Shown: positions 44,972 to 54,260, counted from the first letter of the stretch. The stretch: DNA of 64,000 nucleotides from Lentibacter sp. XHP0401 (GCF_025751535.1 NZ_JAOWLC010000006.1:161863-225862), one strand, 5' to 3'. Notes: a model not told the origin generated them from the sequence alone. Made by a program: numbers and translations.

Positions 44972-46312
44972 ATGTCAAAATTGGTAACCTATGAAGAACC
45001 GCTCGAATGGTATGCCAACGTTCCCCGTTCTGTCACAAAGCATATCATTTTCGGGTTAAGCCTATTTGTCGTGGCTTTTGGAGGCTTCGGTTGGTGGGCC
45101 TTTCGCGCACCTCTTGCTGCCGCCGTGATTTCTCAAGGCAGTTTCGTCGCAACAGGCAGCAACAAAATCGTGCAGCACCTTGAAGGGGGGATCATCCATT
45201 CTATTCTCGTTGCCGAGGGAGACACCGTTGTAGAGGGGCAACCTATTCTCATGCTCGACGAGACCTCTGCCCTTGCAACTGAGCGCGAACTCTTTCTGCG
45301 ACGCGTGCGGCTCGAAGCGATGGAAACACGAATTCTGGCTGAGTACTCCGGGGACGAGCAGCTGGCTATTCCCGAACACATCCAAAGCCTGCGTTCCGAT
45401 TTCAACGTGGCCTCGATGTTGGATGCTCAGAAAGTCACCTTCGACGCGGCTGCACGCCAGCTCCGCAATGACATCTCCCTTTTAGAGCAAAGCATAACTG
45501 CCCTGACGGTACGTTCAACTGGGTTCAACTTCCAGCTCACCTCCACGCGCAGACAACTTGAAATTCTGCATGAAGACTTGGAAGCCAAAGAGAAACTACT
45601 GGAAAACGGGCTCATTCGGCGAACAGAGGTTAACACCCTACGCCGGGCGATTGCCGAAGCAGAGGGGCAAGTCGGTCGTCTCACTGCCGAAATAGACGAA
45701 ATAAGAGAAGTAACGAAGCGCTATGAAGCCCAGATCGCCCAAACAATCAGTGAACGCCAAGTTGCCGCTTTGAACGAGCTTCAAATCGTTCAATCGGAGC
45801 TGGAAAGCGTGCGTGAGCAAGCCCGAAGGGCAGAAAATGTATTGAAACGCTCCGAAGTTCTAGCGCCTGTTTCCGGAACAATCGTCAGCTTGCACTACCA
45901 CACGGCAGGCGGCGTGATCGAAAGCGGGAAAGCTATTGCCGAGATACTTCCAACAGGCGAACCACTCATCATTGAAGTGAGCATTCCACGAACCGAGATT
46001 GACGTCGTCCAACAAGGTCAGGAAGCCACAGTCAGATTGACGGGCCTCAACGCGCGCACAACCCCGATTTTGTTGGGAGAAGTTTTCTATCTCTCGGCGG
46101 ATTCCATTCTCGATCGCAGCCAAGAGCTTCCGCAGGAAGTCTACGTTGCTCGCGTTTCGGTTTCACAATCGCAACTGGAGCGAGTTCGAGGCTTCACCCC
46201 CACTCCGGGAATGCCTGCCGAAATTATGATCCAGACGGAAGAACGAACCTTCTTTGACTACCTTATGAAACCAATCATCGATAGCATGAACCGAGCCTTT
46301 CGTGAGCAATAA
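44972..46312 (+). CDS. Type I secretion HlyD-family adaptor
   Basis: From ATG 44972 this is a 446-residue adaptor with one membrane helix near residues 25-45 (HIIFGLSLFVVAFGGFGWWA), a lipoyl half motif (VQHLEGGIIHSILVAEGDTV), a long coiled coil (about 95-290) and the HlyD beta domain (RSEVLAPVSGTIVSLHYHTA; ILPTGEPLIIEV). It spans the periplasm between the ABC exporter and an outer-membrane TolC channel, which is not encoded here. An in-frame extension back to 44831 runs inside the exporter gene and is rejected. Confidence 0.92.
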   Translation: MSKLVTYEEPLEWYANVPRSVTKHIIFGLSLFVVAFGGFGWWAFRAPLAAAVISQGSFVATGSNKIVQHLEGGIIHSILVAEGDTVVEGQPILMLDETSALATERELFLRRVRLEAMETRILAEYSGDEQLAIPEHIQSLRSDFNVASMLDAQKVTFDAAARQLRNDISLLEQSITALTVRSTGFNFQLTSTRRQLEILHEDLEAKEKLLENGLIRRTEVNTLRRAIAEAEGQVGRLTAEIDEIREVTKRYEAQIAQTISERQVAALNELQIVQSELESVREQARRAENVLKRSEVLAPVSGTIVSLHYHTAGGVIESGKAIAEILPTGEPLIIEVSIPRTEIDVVQQGQEATVRLTGLNARTTPILLGEVFYLSADSILDRSQELPQEVYVARVSVSQSQLERVRGFTPTPGMPAEIMIQTEERTFFDYLMKPIIDSMNRAFREQ

Positions 46313-46470
46313 GGTGCACCGAGACTTTGTAGAAACCGTAGTGCAGGTTGCCGAGCGTGGCTGCACAGGCTGGCCGGTTGCGGCATCAAACACCTAGAAT
46401 GTCCCTTTCCTTTTCACCTCCATTGCCACTGTAGCAACGGTTTGGTGGAAAGGCAGTCCCCCCAATTACG

Positions 46471-49284
46471 TCACTGTTCATCTGGCTCCGAAACCGGGAT
46501 TGCGAACCAAAAAACTGTGACACCGCCCGGACTGCTCTCAAAGTCGATCTGACCGTTGTGGCGCAAAACAATCTGTCGCGATATATTAAGCCCAAGCCCA
46601 GTGCCACCTTTTGCCCGGGTGTCGGAGCTATCAGCCTGTGAAAATGCTTTAAAGATGTTTGGTTTGAAACTTTCCGGCACCCCTGGCCCTGAATTCTGGA
46701 TATAAACAAATGCCATACCCTCAATTATTTCGGCTCTGATCTGCACCTCTGTTTCTTGATCGGAGTATTTACAGGCATTCGAAATCAGGTTTGCAAGAAC
46801 CTGGCGTGCCCTGCCCTGATCGGCACGGGCGACTAGGGGCTCTTTGGGCAATTCAACCTTTAGCTTGTTTTTATGGGTCACCGCAAAAGGCATCATGTCT
46901 TTTACGGTCGACTCAATCATGGTGGAGAAGTTTACGTCTTGAAAATTGAACGTTAATTCACCAGAGGATATTTTTTCCAGGTCAAGGATATCGTTAACAA
47001 TATCAGTCAATCTATCTGCATTTGAACTCGCGATTTCGACCAGCCGCGTTTCTGCCGTGGTGAAGTTTTTAGTTTTTGATGCCGTCAGCAACCCAAGCGC
47101 GCCCTTAATAGAAGTAAGGGGCGTTCGCAGTTCATGGCTCACCGTAGAGACAAATTCATTCTTAATCTTGTCCAGTTTCTTCTTCTCGGTAATATCGATT
47201 ATCTGGGCGATGAAAAATGGACTGTTAGTATTTTTATCGTATGACCACGAAACGTTGACCAAACCCCAGCTTTCGCCCCCTTTCGCATGTAAAATCCGAT
47301 GCTCGGCCGTATAAACAGCAGCACTTCCATTCTCCATCAATGACGTGATCGCGCTATAAACTTCTTTGCGCTCCTCATAAGGCATAAGATCAGATAACCG
47401 CGCCTGATCGATAAGCTCGTCAGTAGTCATCCCTGCCATTTGGCAAAAGGCATCGTTTACCCCAGTGAATTTACCATTATAATCCAAGAGAGCCATGCCG
47501 ATAGGCGCATGTGCCAAAACCTGCCGGAACTTCCGTTCACTGGACTCAAGTGCATTTTTGTCATGCCGAAGCTCGGTGACGTCTATTTGTGTACCAACCA
47601 AACGCGTGGCTTTGCCATTTTTATCGCGTGTCACCGCACTAGAATCTGATCTCATCCAGCGCCAGGTGCCATCCAATGTCTTCACGCGATACTCTGCGAT
47701 TGATCTGGTCGTTTTACCCTCAATACAATTCTGATCAGCCGTTGTAAGGATGGCCTTATCATCCGGGTGAATACGCGATAGAAAGAAGCGCTGCGTGTCC
47801 CCGTCCATACCTTCACAGGTGTCATCAGCCCCCATGATACGGCACCACGTTTGAGACACCTGGGACTTACCTGTTCTCAGATCGACATCAAACACCCCAA
47901 TTTTTGCCCCTCTCAACGCCAAATCAAACAATGTCCGACTGCGCTTTAACTCCCGTTGGGCATCATTCTGTTCAGTAAGATCGCGAATAATGGCGGTGGT
48001 ACGTGTTTCACAATCGTGCGTTTTCCAACTGTTACGCTGCACGTCCAGCTCTAGAATCTCGCCAGACTTCGTTTTTCCCAACGCATTGTAGCTGTCTGAC
48101 TGGTCTTCATTATCCTTAACCAGAGACGAGAAGTGCATCTCTCCAATGATCTCTGAGTGGGTATAGCCAAAGCAGTTAAGCGCCGCTTGGTTCGCAAACA
48201 CAACGCTATCCCTACTGTCTAAGACGAACACGGGCGTCACCGCATTTTCAATGATCGCCTTATTTTCTTCTTCTTGCGCCGTAATTTTACGGGAGCGTAA
48301 AGCAGTAATCTCACTCAAAGCTTGAGCACGAAGCCGTTTGCTTCTGAGATACATAAGCAAAAGTATGGTCAAGATGAGACTGACAATCAGGATACCGATT
48401 GGTTGAAAAGCCAGAAATGCGCGATCAAATTGGGGGGTGCTGTTGTAGGTTAGCGTCCATGTCCGCCCGAAAAGATTGATTTCCCGAATGGACACATACT
48501 GTCCGTGTTCCGTTTCGCTATCTGCGCTATCAAAAAGCAACGTGCTGTTCTCGGAACTTTCAGCATCCACCACCCTCAGATGGTAGCTTTGGCCTGCGCC
48601 AGACGATAGTCTGAAAAACAGATTTTCCGCGACAAATGGGGCCTCAACCCAACCACGGAACCCGTCGCCATCTCCTTCACTCAAGTTGCGCTTGTAGACA
48701 GGCATATAGAGCACAAAACCAGGCGCATGCCCTACCCCTTGCTGTACAAGTTTGAGGGGATGTGACATCAGTGTTGATCTGGTCGTGCGCGCGCGATCCA
48801 AGACTTTTTTGATGTCTTTAGAGTAGGTCACATCAAGCCCGATAGCGGCTTCGTTGCCCGCCTCAGGGTACATATGCTTGATGATGTAATGAACAGGTTC
48901 GTTAGAAAGCTTGCGAAGGGTGAAGCTCTGCTGGTTTTGTTCCCGCATTTCATTAACGAGGTCTTCAAGTTCTGCATGAGGCACTTTTACGACTAGTCCG
49001 ATTCCGGCAATTCCGGGGAGCTGCTCGAAAATCTCAAGAGAGCTTACATAAATTTCGAAATCTTTTACCGTAATATACTCCGAAGAGTTCAAGAGGGCCG
49101 CAACCCCTTTCATACTCTGTGTATATGTAGAAATCCGCGTTTGAAGCGTGCGAACATGATCGTCGACTTGCGTCTGGAACTCTCTGTTAGCGACTTCGGC
49201 GTTTTTATGGCTGCTAATAAGGTAAAGGCTACTGGCTAAAACCAGACAAAAGGCGGCTACAAAAACTTCTATTCTGTAAAACAC
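46471..49284 (-). CDS. Membrane sensor histidine kinase with CHASE and three PAS domains
   Basis: This 937-residue kinase has a membrane helix at residues 7-25, a periplasmic CHASE domain (SMKGVAALLNSSEYITVKDF, LPGIAGIGLVV), a second helix near 290-312, and three PAS-type domains (PVFVLDSRDSVVFANQAALN; IGVFDVDLRTGKSQVSQTW with PDDKAIL; IGMALLDYNGKFTGVNDAF). The phospho-acceptor His is in TVSHELRTPLTS at about residue 717, and the ATPase part has NLISNACKYSD and GGTGLGLNISRQIV. No receiver domain and no adjacent response regulator are present, so its partner is elsewhere. It is convergent with the type I secretion operon. The ligand is unknown. Confidence 0.92.
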   Translation of the reverse strand: MFYRIEVFVAAFCLVLASSLYLISSHKNAEVANREFQTQVDDHVRTLQTRISTYTQSMKGVAALLNSSEYITVKDFEIYVSSLEIFEQLPGIAGIGLVVKVPHAELEDLVNEMREQNQQSFTLRKLSNEPVHYIIKHMYPEAGNEAAIGLDVTYSKDIKKVLDRARTTRSTLMSHPLKLVQQGVGHAPGFVLYMPVYKRNLSEGDGDGFRGWVEAPFVAENLFFRLSSGAGQSYHLRVVDAESSENSTLLFDSADSETEHGQYVSIREINLFGRTWTLTYNSTPQFDRAFLAFQPIGILIVSLILTILLLMYLRSKRLRAQALSEITALRSRKITAQEEENKAIIENAVTPVFVLDSRDSVVFANQAALNCFGYTHSEIIGEMHFSSLVKDNEDQSDSYNALGKTKSGEILELDVQRNSWKTHDCETRTTAIIRDLTEQNDAQRELKRSRTLFDLALRGAKIGVFDVDLRTGKSQVSQTWCRIMGADDTCEGMDGDTQRFFLSRIHPDDKAILTTADQNCIEGKTTRSIAEYRVKTLDGTWRWMRSDSSAVTRDKNGKATRLVGTQIDVTELRHDKNALESSERKFRQVLAHAPIGMALLDYNGKFTGVNDAFCQMAGMTTDELIDQARLSDLMPYEERKEVYSAITSLMENGSAAVYTAEHRILHAKGGESWGLVNVSWSYDKNTNSPFFIAQIIDITEKKKLDKIKNEFVSTVSHELRTPLTSIKGALGLLTASKTKNFTTAETRLVEIASSNADRLTDIVNDILDLEKISSGELTFNFQDVNFSTMIESTVKDMMPFAVTHKNKLKVELPKEPLVARADQGRARQVLANLISNACKYSDQETEVQIRAEIIEGMAFVYIQNSGPGVPESFKPNIFKAFSQADSSDTRAKGGTGLGLNISRQIVLRHNGQIDFESSPGGVTVFWFAIPVSEPDEQ

Positions 49285-49781
49285 TCATGCTCCCGTTCAT
49301 CGATTATCTAGATGGAAAACTCTCAGAGAAACCTGCCTACGAACTCAGCAAAAATATCCCTGCGTCTATGTGCTTTTCTCATCAGTATAGTCTTCGTTCA
49401 CCACCTGCCACTTGGCTTTCCTTGATCAAGACCCCCTAATGGTTTGATTGCGGAGTATCGCTGATAGGCTTGAAAGTTTATTTACACAACCCTGATGAAC
49501 ATAACTCCAGAAAAACTGAATCCTTTAGCCAACTTTTTGCTTGGCCAGCTTTCAAACTTGGGAAATACAACCCGTTCAATCGCTACCGTTCGCACTTCAC
49601 ACGACTTTAATGAATACACACAAGTTCACCACATTTTACACGCTACTCGCCCAGAAACTTTTACCAGTTGCAGCAATGCAACTTCAGGTAGTGAGCCTTT
49701 CCATTGATGAACGGCATATCTACAGTTTCGGAACTGGGTTGTGATGGCTGGCAACGAGCGTCACCTGAAACAGCACATGCC
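49285..49781. other. Intergenic region upstream of the histidine kinase
   Basis: No gene is supported. It contains the kinase promoter on the left and passes into the IS110 remnant on the right. Composition is AT-richer than the flanking coding DNA. Confidence 0.45.
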
Positions 49782-49991
49782 TCAGCAGTCGCCGACCATC
49801 GCCAATTGCCCGCTGGCCGCACATAGCTGGCCGCACATATCCGCTAAATACTTGATAGGCTGTATTTTTTGTGGGGGGCTAAGCTCCGCATCAGGCCGGA
49901 AGGCCATAAACTGCGCAATGAATTCTGCATCAATCCTGTCAATTTTGACCCGCAGGCCTCGGCTACTCGCGAAAGCTTTGATTTGCGCTGG
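49782..49991 (-). pseudogene. IS110-family transposase fragment
   Basis: Translation on the minus strand, in the frame bounded by stops, gives about 69 residues that include PAQIKAFASSRGLRVKIDRI followed by DAEFIAQFMAFRPDAE. This is the end of the DEDD catalytic domain of IS110 transposases. No start or C-terminal domain remains, and an in-frame stop lies right before it. The frame continues into PPQKIQPIKYLADMCGQL, as expected for the following helix. Confidence 0.8.
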
Positions 49992-50236
49992 CTACCATAT
50001 CCATGTTCTCTTCCTTCTGATCCGTGCTCAGATTTGGCCACATAAAACTGTTCGAGAGTATAAAGTGAGACTGAAAGCTGCGAATGCAGGGTGCGTTTTC
50101 TATCTCCGCAAAGCTAATTGCTCGCCTTGCCTGCCTCAACCTAATTTGCCCAACAGTATCCTCGTGAAGGTCCGCACGACGTAATTCATAGCAATTTTGA
50201 GTTTTGATATCCTCGCTCTGTTTGGTATGCTTTACC

Positions 50237-50755
50237 ATGCGAAATTGTTCATCGCCTTTCAGAGCATTCATTTCGGCATTTCTTCTTGGCGGCCTCGTGT
50301 CCGATTACGTTGCTGCGCAGAATGCTGCCGCTGGACCTGAAACATACGGTCCACTGCTCTACCTTAGTCAAGCCGAGTGCCTGAAGACTAAGGCAGACAT
50401 GTATCTAGATACCATCGGTGACGGACCGAGTCTGGTCTTTGTCGGATTCTGCGAGGACAATATCGTCAAGCCGGCTCCGGGGCAGATCAGTTCAAGCAGC
50501 ACGCGGAATTCGCTTCAAGACAGTGTCATCCGTTTCACCGAAAAGCAGATGCGGGATCTGCCCGGGCTCGGCAACCTCCCTGCCAATATGAAGGCCGTGG
50601 TCGTCGTTCTTTCTCGGGACCAGATCACTTGTATACGCGACAGATTTGACGAAGTGGTGGACGCCAAGGAAAGCACCAGCTTCATTTGGAAAGGGGTTTC
50701 AGGTGATGTAGAGGACAAGGTAGCGGAGCTCAAGCTGAATGAATGCGGGCGGTAA
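50237..50755 (+). CDS. Unrecognised secreted protein, first gene of a three-gene cluster
   Basis: From ATG 50237 this is a 172-residue protein with a signal-like hydrophobic start (FRAFISAFLLGGLVSDYVAAQ). The mature part has four cysteines (AECLKTK, FCEDN, ITCIRD, NECGR) that could form two disulfides in the periplasm. An in-frame TTG at 50204 is also possible; no strong ribosome site is seen for either. It overlaps the next gene by 17 bases, which itself overlaps a ClpP/LprI-like gene, so the three are one operon. I do not recognise a family. Confidence 0.68.
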   Translation: MRNCSSPFRAFISAFLLGGLVSDYVAAQNAAAGPETYGPLLYLSQAECLKTKADMYLDTIGDGPSLVFVGFCEDNIVKPAPGQISSSSTRNSLQDSVIRFTEKQMRDLPGLGNLPANMKAVVVVLSRDQITCIRDRFDEVVDAKESTSFIWKGVSGDVEDKVAELKLNECGR

Positions 50756-51374
50756 AAAGTCGGAACACCCTCAGCGGGGATCGGCCACGCGGCGCTTCGC
50801 CAAGCGCCTCGCCAACCTTGAGACGGCCAAATTTATCGCACTCATACTCGCAGGTACCTACGCAGTGTTCGAGCTTTCGCTTACTCGAATCGACCGACAC
50901 GTCGATACCGCGATGTCGCTAGTGCAAGAGTTCAGCCAGGGCCAACTCGGAGAGAACCGACGCTTTCTCAATGACCGATGGTATACCCATTGGGACGACG
51001 TGCGTCTTTTGCAGGAAGCCGGCTACGGTGCAACCAGCGCTCCTATACAGGCATTTATCAGGAACACGATCGTCGGCGAGTTAGGCCAAGCAGGCCAAAA
51101 AGAGGTCCGGCTCGCAATCGCAGAATTAACCGATAGCCTCGACCGCTTGGCAATCTGCGCAAAACCTCCTTTCAATCGGGACATGTTCAACATGTTTGCC
51201 CAATGCGACCCGAAAACCACCAATCAGTCGATTTGCGAATATGCCACGAGCTTTCACGAACTCTACGGCCCACTCATAGACGAAACACGCGACACATTAG
51301 GCAGCAGTGGCCTCGGGGTCGCGCTCGAAGAGTATGTAAAGAGAGGAACATGTTTCCGATGGCTTCAAGACTGA
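50739..51374 (+). CDS. Unrecognised single-pass membrane protein, second gene of the cluster
   Basis: This is a 211-residue protein with a basic N-terminus, one membrane helix near residues 32-48 (KFIALILAGTYAVFELSL) and a soluble part with several Cys (AICAKPPFNR, AQCDPK, SICEYA, GTCFRW). The soluble part looks helical; VQEFSQGQLGENRRFLNDRWY resembles the helix after the membrane segment in small DUF4760-like proteins, but I cannot confirm this. It overlaps both neighbours (17 and about 25 bases), so its translation is coupled to theirs. Function unknown. Confidence 0.7.
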   Translation: MNAGGKKSEHPQRGSATRRFAKRLANLETAKFIALILAGTYAVFELSLTRIDRHVDTAMSLVQEFSQGQLGENRRFLNDRWYTHWDDVRLLQEAGYGATSAPIQAFIRNTIVGELGQAGQKEVRLAIAELTDSLDRLAICAKPPFNRDMFNMFAQCDPKTTNQSICEYATSFHELYGPLIDETRDTLGSSGLGVALEEYVKRGTCFRWLQD

Positions 51375-52987
51375 TTCCCGCTCTCATAACCTGTACTTTG
51401 AACGCAACATCTGCTCTGGCGGCCGATATCTATTGGGCGCCCCCAATAGAAGCCGATTTCAAATACGTCTATCCAGCCGAGACCATCGGCGATCCCACAG
51501 CGGCAGGTGATGTCAAATCCTTTGCCACGATACCGCATTTACGCGTCGAAGGTCCGATCGAAAAGGGGGACGCCGACAAGCTCGGGGCAATGCTGCGGGA
51601 AGAGAAGCCAAACTGGACCGTCGACATGTTCAAAGACATTGTCGTATCATTCAACAGTGACGGCGGCGACTTCTACGAAGGCCTTGCGATCGCAGACATG
51701 ATATCCGGGCTCGCGGCCGCCACATTTGTGGGGCCTGACGACCGTTGCCTCTCTTCTTGCGCGATCGCGTTCCTAGGGGGCAGCGCCATCGTCTTGCGTG
51801 GTATACCTAGTTGGCCAAGCCGTTACATTCACGTCGACGGAGTGCTTGGGTTCCATGCCCCGTTTTCTGAGATCCCGACAGGGATTCAAATCCCGGCAGG
51901 CACACCTTTGACAGATGGCCTCACTCAGCAAATGGCGCAAAGTTTCTACGGTCAAGCGCAAGCCGCGATTAATGAGATCGCAGGACGGATTTCAGACTGG
52001 CAAATCTCATCCGATTTCGTATTCGGCATGCTAACGAAAGACAGCTATATTGGTGACACACGGCCAATAGAGGAGCGGTTTGTCCTAGTTGATAGTTACC
52101 TCGTAGCCACACAGATCAAAGCCAACGTACTGACATCTACTTTGGAATACCCGGCAGAGATTACGGGTGTTGGTGCAAGCGCCGCATGCAGCTTTCTGGT
52201 TCAAGCGAATACCGGTCGCGCTTTCCAGGTAGGCCTTGCTTCGTCCGTGGAGTCACTCACAAATCCAAATCTGTCGGCGGATGGAACCTGGACCGCCACC
52301 TCCACGAAATTCGCGCAAGGTAGATTCCCTGAAGTCACCTCGGAGATGATAGGCTACGCCACCCACCACCGCATGGTGCCAGGAAATGATCCGGACGCGT
52401 TTTTCACCGAAGGGATTCTTTCAGGTATCGGCCCCATCCAGTGTAGCGCTTATCGTGGCGACGACGGTCAGTGGTACGCGCGCACCTTTAACGGTAATAT
52501 CCACTATCCTGATGGAGAAGGGACCTACGTTCGTGGCCGGGGTGCCGATCTGACCGAGATTCGCGTTCTCGATTTCGAGCAAGGTTACCCAATCAACCGA
52601 TACCTTTTACTCGGAGATGTGGGCAGTTGGTCCAGGGCACCGGAACTGTATGCTGCATTTCCAGAGTGGCTGCCCGATTGGACAAGTGACATAAAGGGGC
52701 CCAGCTTCGATTGCGACGGCAATCTCGATCCAGCCGCAAACGTGATCTGCAAATTCCCCGCTTTGGCAGATGCCGACGGCCACCTTGGCGCGCTATACAG
52801 CGCCGCCCGGAAGAAACTGGGCGACGTCGTATTGGAGGAACAGCGCGCATGGATCCGCGCACGCGACCGTGTCTGTCGCCCTGAGCGCGTCGATCTGAAC
52901 GACGATTTCATCCGTTGGAACCTAGCGCTATGCCTGATGGAAATGACCGGCCAACGAAACCAAACCTTGGCCATGCAGCTGCAATAG
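51350..52987 (+). CDS. Secreted ClpP-like domain protein with C-terminal LprI-like domain
   Basis: From ATG 51350 (AGAGAGG just upstream; 51359 is also possible) this is a 545-residue protein with a signal peptide (LIPALITCTLNATSALAAD). The first part resembles periplasmic ClpP/crotonase-fold proteins (COG3904-like): VVSFNSDGGDFYEGLAIADM, then CLSSCAIAFLGGSAIV, where the Ser before Cys is the expected nucleophile position, then VDGVLGFHAPF with a possible catalytic His. The last ~100 residues look like the LprI/DUF1311 type: PSFDCDGNLDPAANVICKFP, LYSAARKKLG, EEQRAWIRARDRVC. The pairing of a protease-like and a lysozyme-inhibitor-like domain is notable. Activity is unproven. Confidence 0.7.
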   Translation: MFPMASRLIPALITCTLNATSALAADIYWAPPIEADFKYVYPAETIGDPTAAGDVKSFATIPHLRVEGPIEKGDADKLGAMLREEKPNWTVDMFKDIVVSFNSDGGDFYEGLAIADMISGLAAATFVGPDDRCLSSCAIAFLGGSAIVLRGIPSWPSRYIHVDGVLGFHAPFSEIPTGIQIPAGTPLTDGLTQQMAQSFYGQAQAAINEIAGRISDWQISSDFVFGMLTKDSYIGDTRPIEERFVLVDSYLVATQIKANVLTSTLEYPAEITGVGASAACSFLVQANTGRAFQVGLASSVESLTNPNLSADGTWTATSTKFAQGRFPEVTSEMIGYATHHRMVPGNDPDAFFTEGILSGIGPIQCSAYRGDDGQWYARTFNGNIHYPDGEGTYVRGRGADLTEIRVLDFEQGYPINRYLLLGDVGSWSRAPELYAAFPEWLPDWTSDIKGPSFDCDGNLDPAANVICKFPALADADGHLGALYSAARKKLGDVVLEEQRAWIRARDRVCRPERVDLNDDFIRWNLALCLMEMTGQRNQTLAMQLQ

Positions 52988-53088
52988 GGCATTGTCACGT
53001 TAACTTGGCGATCGGCGCAACGACGTATTATTGTCGTTGAACGAGCAATATATCCTACGCGCACCACCGATATTCACGGGCAATCATT

Positions 53089-53418
53089 CCGAGGGCTGTC
53101 TGGCTCTACTTTCGCTTCCCGTTGAGTTTTCGAAACGTTGAGGAAATGCTTCCAGAGCGAAGTGTTGATGACAGCTATGCATCGCCCGTCTCCATCACGC
53201 ACATTGATCGCAGGTATCTTAATAATCACGTCGAGAGCGGTCATGCTGCACTAAAGCGATTACTCGGGTACCGACAAAACTTCAGGTCCTTGCGATCTGC
53301 AAAAGCAATTCCTCAAGTAGCGGACCCGCCAGAACGATCAAGAATGGACATGTCGATACAAAGCAACAGGGCGTCAGGGGCGAAGTTACCTTCGCCAATC
53401 AACTGTTTGGATTGACCG
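53089..53418 (+). pseudogene. IS6-family transposase remnant with internal deletion
   Basis: The frame reads RAVWLYFRFPLSFRNVEEML, the N-terminal helix-turn-helix region of IS6 transposases. After about 15 residues it jumps to HIDRRYLNNHVESGHAALKR and LLGYRQNFRSLRSAKA, the C-terminal part. The catalytic Asp residues and the core in between are deleted. The true C-terminal segment (GEVTFANQLFGLTA) continues in another frame near 53378-53418. Sequence differs from the two other IS6 copies in the window. Confidence 0.8.
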
Positions 53419-53451
53419 CACAACTGGCCCGAACAAGCGCTAATCAACTTA

Positions 53452-53592
53452 ATGCAACAGTCCCCTTTCATCAAAGGCTTGGTCACGCTCAGCAATAAAA
53501 GCGATGTACGGGAAGAACTTCGTAGCTTGGTTGAGAAAATCGTGGTGACGCCAATCCCGACAGACGGCAATCGGATGGCCCCACCAATATAG
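53452..53592 (+). pseudogene. Possible serine-recombinase C-terminal remnant
   Basis: A 46-residue frame contains DVREELRSLVEKIVVTPIPT, which resembles the C-terminal end of large serine recombinases (the LRxLVxxIxxTP pattern). There is no catalytic domain. The match is short, so this is tentative; it directly follows the IS6 remnant. Confidence 0.4.
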
Positions 53593-53655
53593 GTTCGCGG
53601 TGTTCTTTCCGGCATTTTATCGATGGGTCACGGGGTTTCCGGTAAATCTGGACAG

Positions 53656-53682
53656 CAAAAAACCTCCTGTGAACAGGAGGTT
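53656..53682 (-). terminator. Rho-independent terminator reading leftwards
   Basis: AACCTCCTG and CAGGAGGTT form a 9-bp perfect stem with a 4-base loop. On the minus strand the stem is followed by six T residues. It lies about 180 bases past the end of the minus-strand gene at 53859-54260 and fits that transcript. Confidence 0.75.
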
Positions 53683-53858
53683 ATGCAAAGTATAGTTTTT
53701 TTGGTTGCGAGAGGGCACAGCCGCCGTAACCTACCTATTCTGATGTGCAAAATTTGAGCTAATACCCAATCGTAGGAAAATAAAGGGTTTGTCTTTCGAA
53801 TGTCGGCCTACCTACCGGGCAGCAGTCAAAATTCTAGCCCAACTGGCCTCTCTTGCGT

Positions 53859-54260
53859 TCAATGGTCTTTTGAGCGATCACCATATCGCGGACTAGGAAA
53901 CACGCCAAGCAATTCGCCGTACCGATATTCAAAATTCATCATATCAAAATACTCACCGTTGACGTGGATGTCATGCGTAATGCCTGCATCCTTGACTTGA
54001 TAGGGTGTCAGGAGCCGACCGCAAGCACGGAGTGTATTCTGGTTGAACCCGATAGCCATTTTAAGATCGAACCCGGCTACATCGTAAAGCTCAACAAAAT
54101 GGCCTGTAGCTCCCCAGTACTCCTCAGCCTCAATTTTCTCTGTGGGCAATATCACTGTTACGTCGAGCGCCTTAGCCATCGTTATGACAATCTCTTTATT
54201 GAAAGGCTGGCCGTCGATAGTATGAAAATCATAGCACATTTGAAGGGTCGTCTTGCTCAT
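53859..54260 (-). CDS. Unrecognised 133-residue orphan protein inside the IS zone
   Basis: From ATG 54260, with AAAGGTG seven bases upstream, this soluble protein has no signal peptide or membrane helix. It starts with SKTTLQMCYDFHTIDGQPFN and has many aromatic and acidic residues (EEYWGATGHFVELYDV, GEYFDMMNFEYRYGELLGVF). I do not recognise a family. The base composition is AT-richer than the surrounding core genes, and it sits between transposase remnants with its own ribosome site and terminator, which suggests an acquired single-gene unit. It could be an immunity-like or regulatory protein, but nothing in the sequence proves this. Confidence 0.62.
   Translation of the reverse strand: MSKTTLQMCYDFHTIDGQPFNKEIVITMAKALDVTVILPTEKIEAEEYWGATGHFVELYDVAGFDLKMAIGFNQNTLRACGRLLTPYQVKDAGITHDIHVNGEYFDMMNFEYRYGELLGVFPSPRYGDRSKDH

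Noticed and set aside
49963..50271. 102-residue minus-strand frame before the three-gene cluster
   Set aside because: No domain-like character and it overlaps both the IS110 remnant in another frame and the start of a better supported gene.
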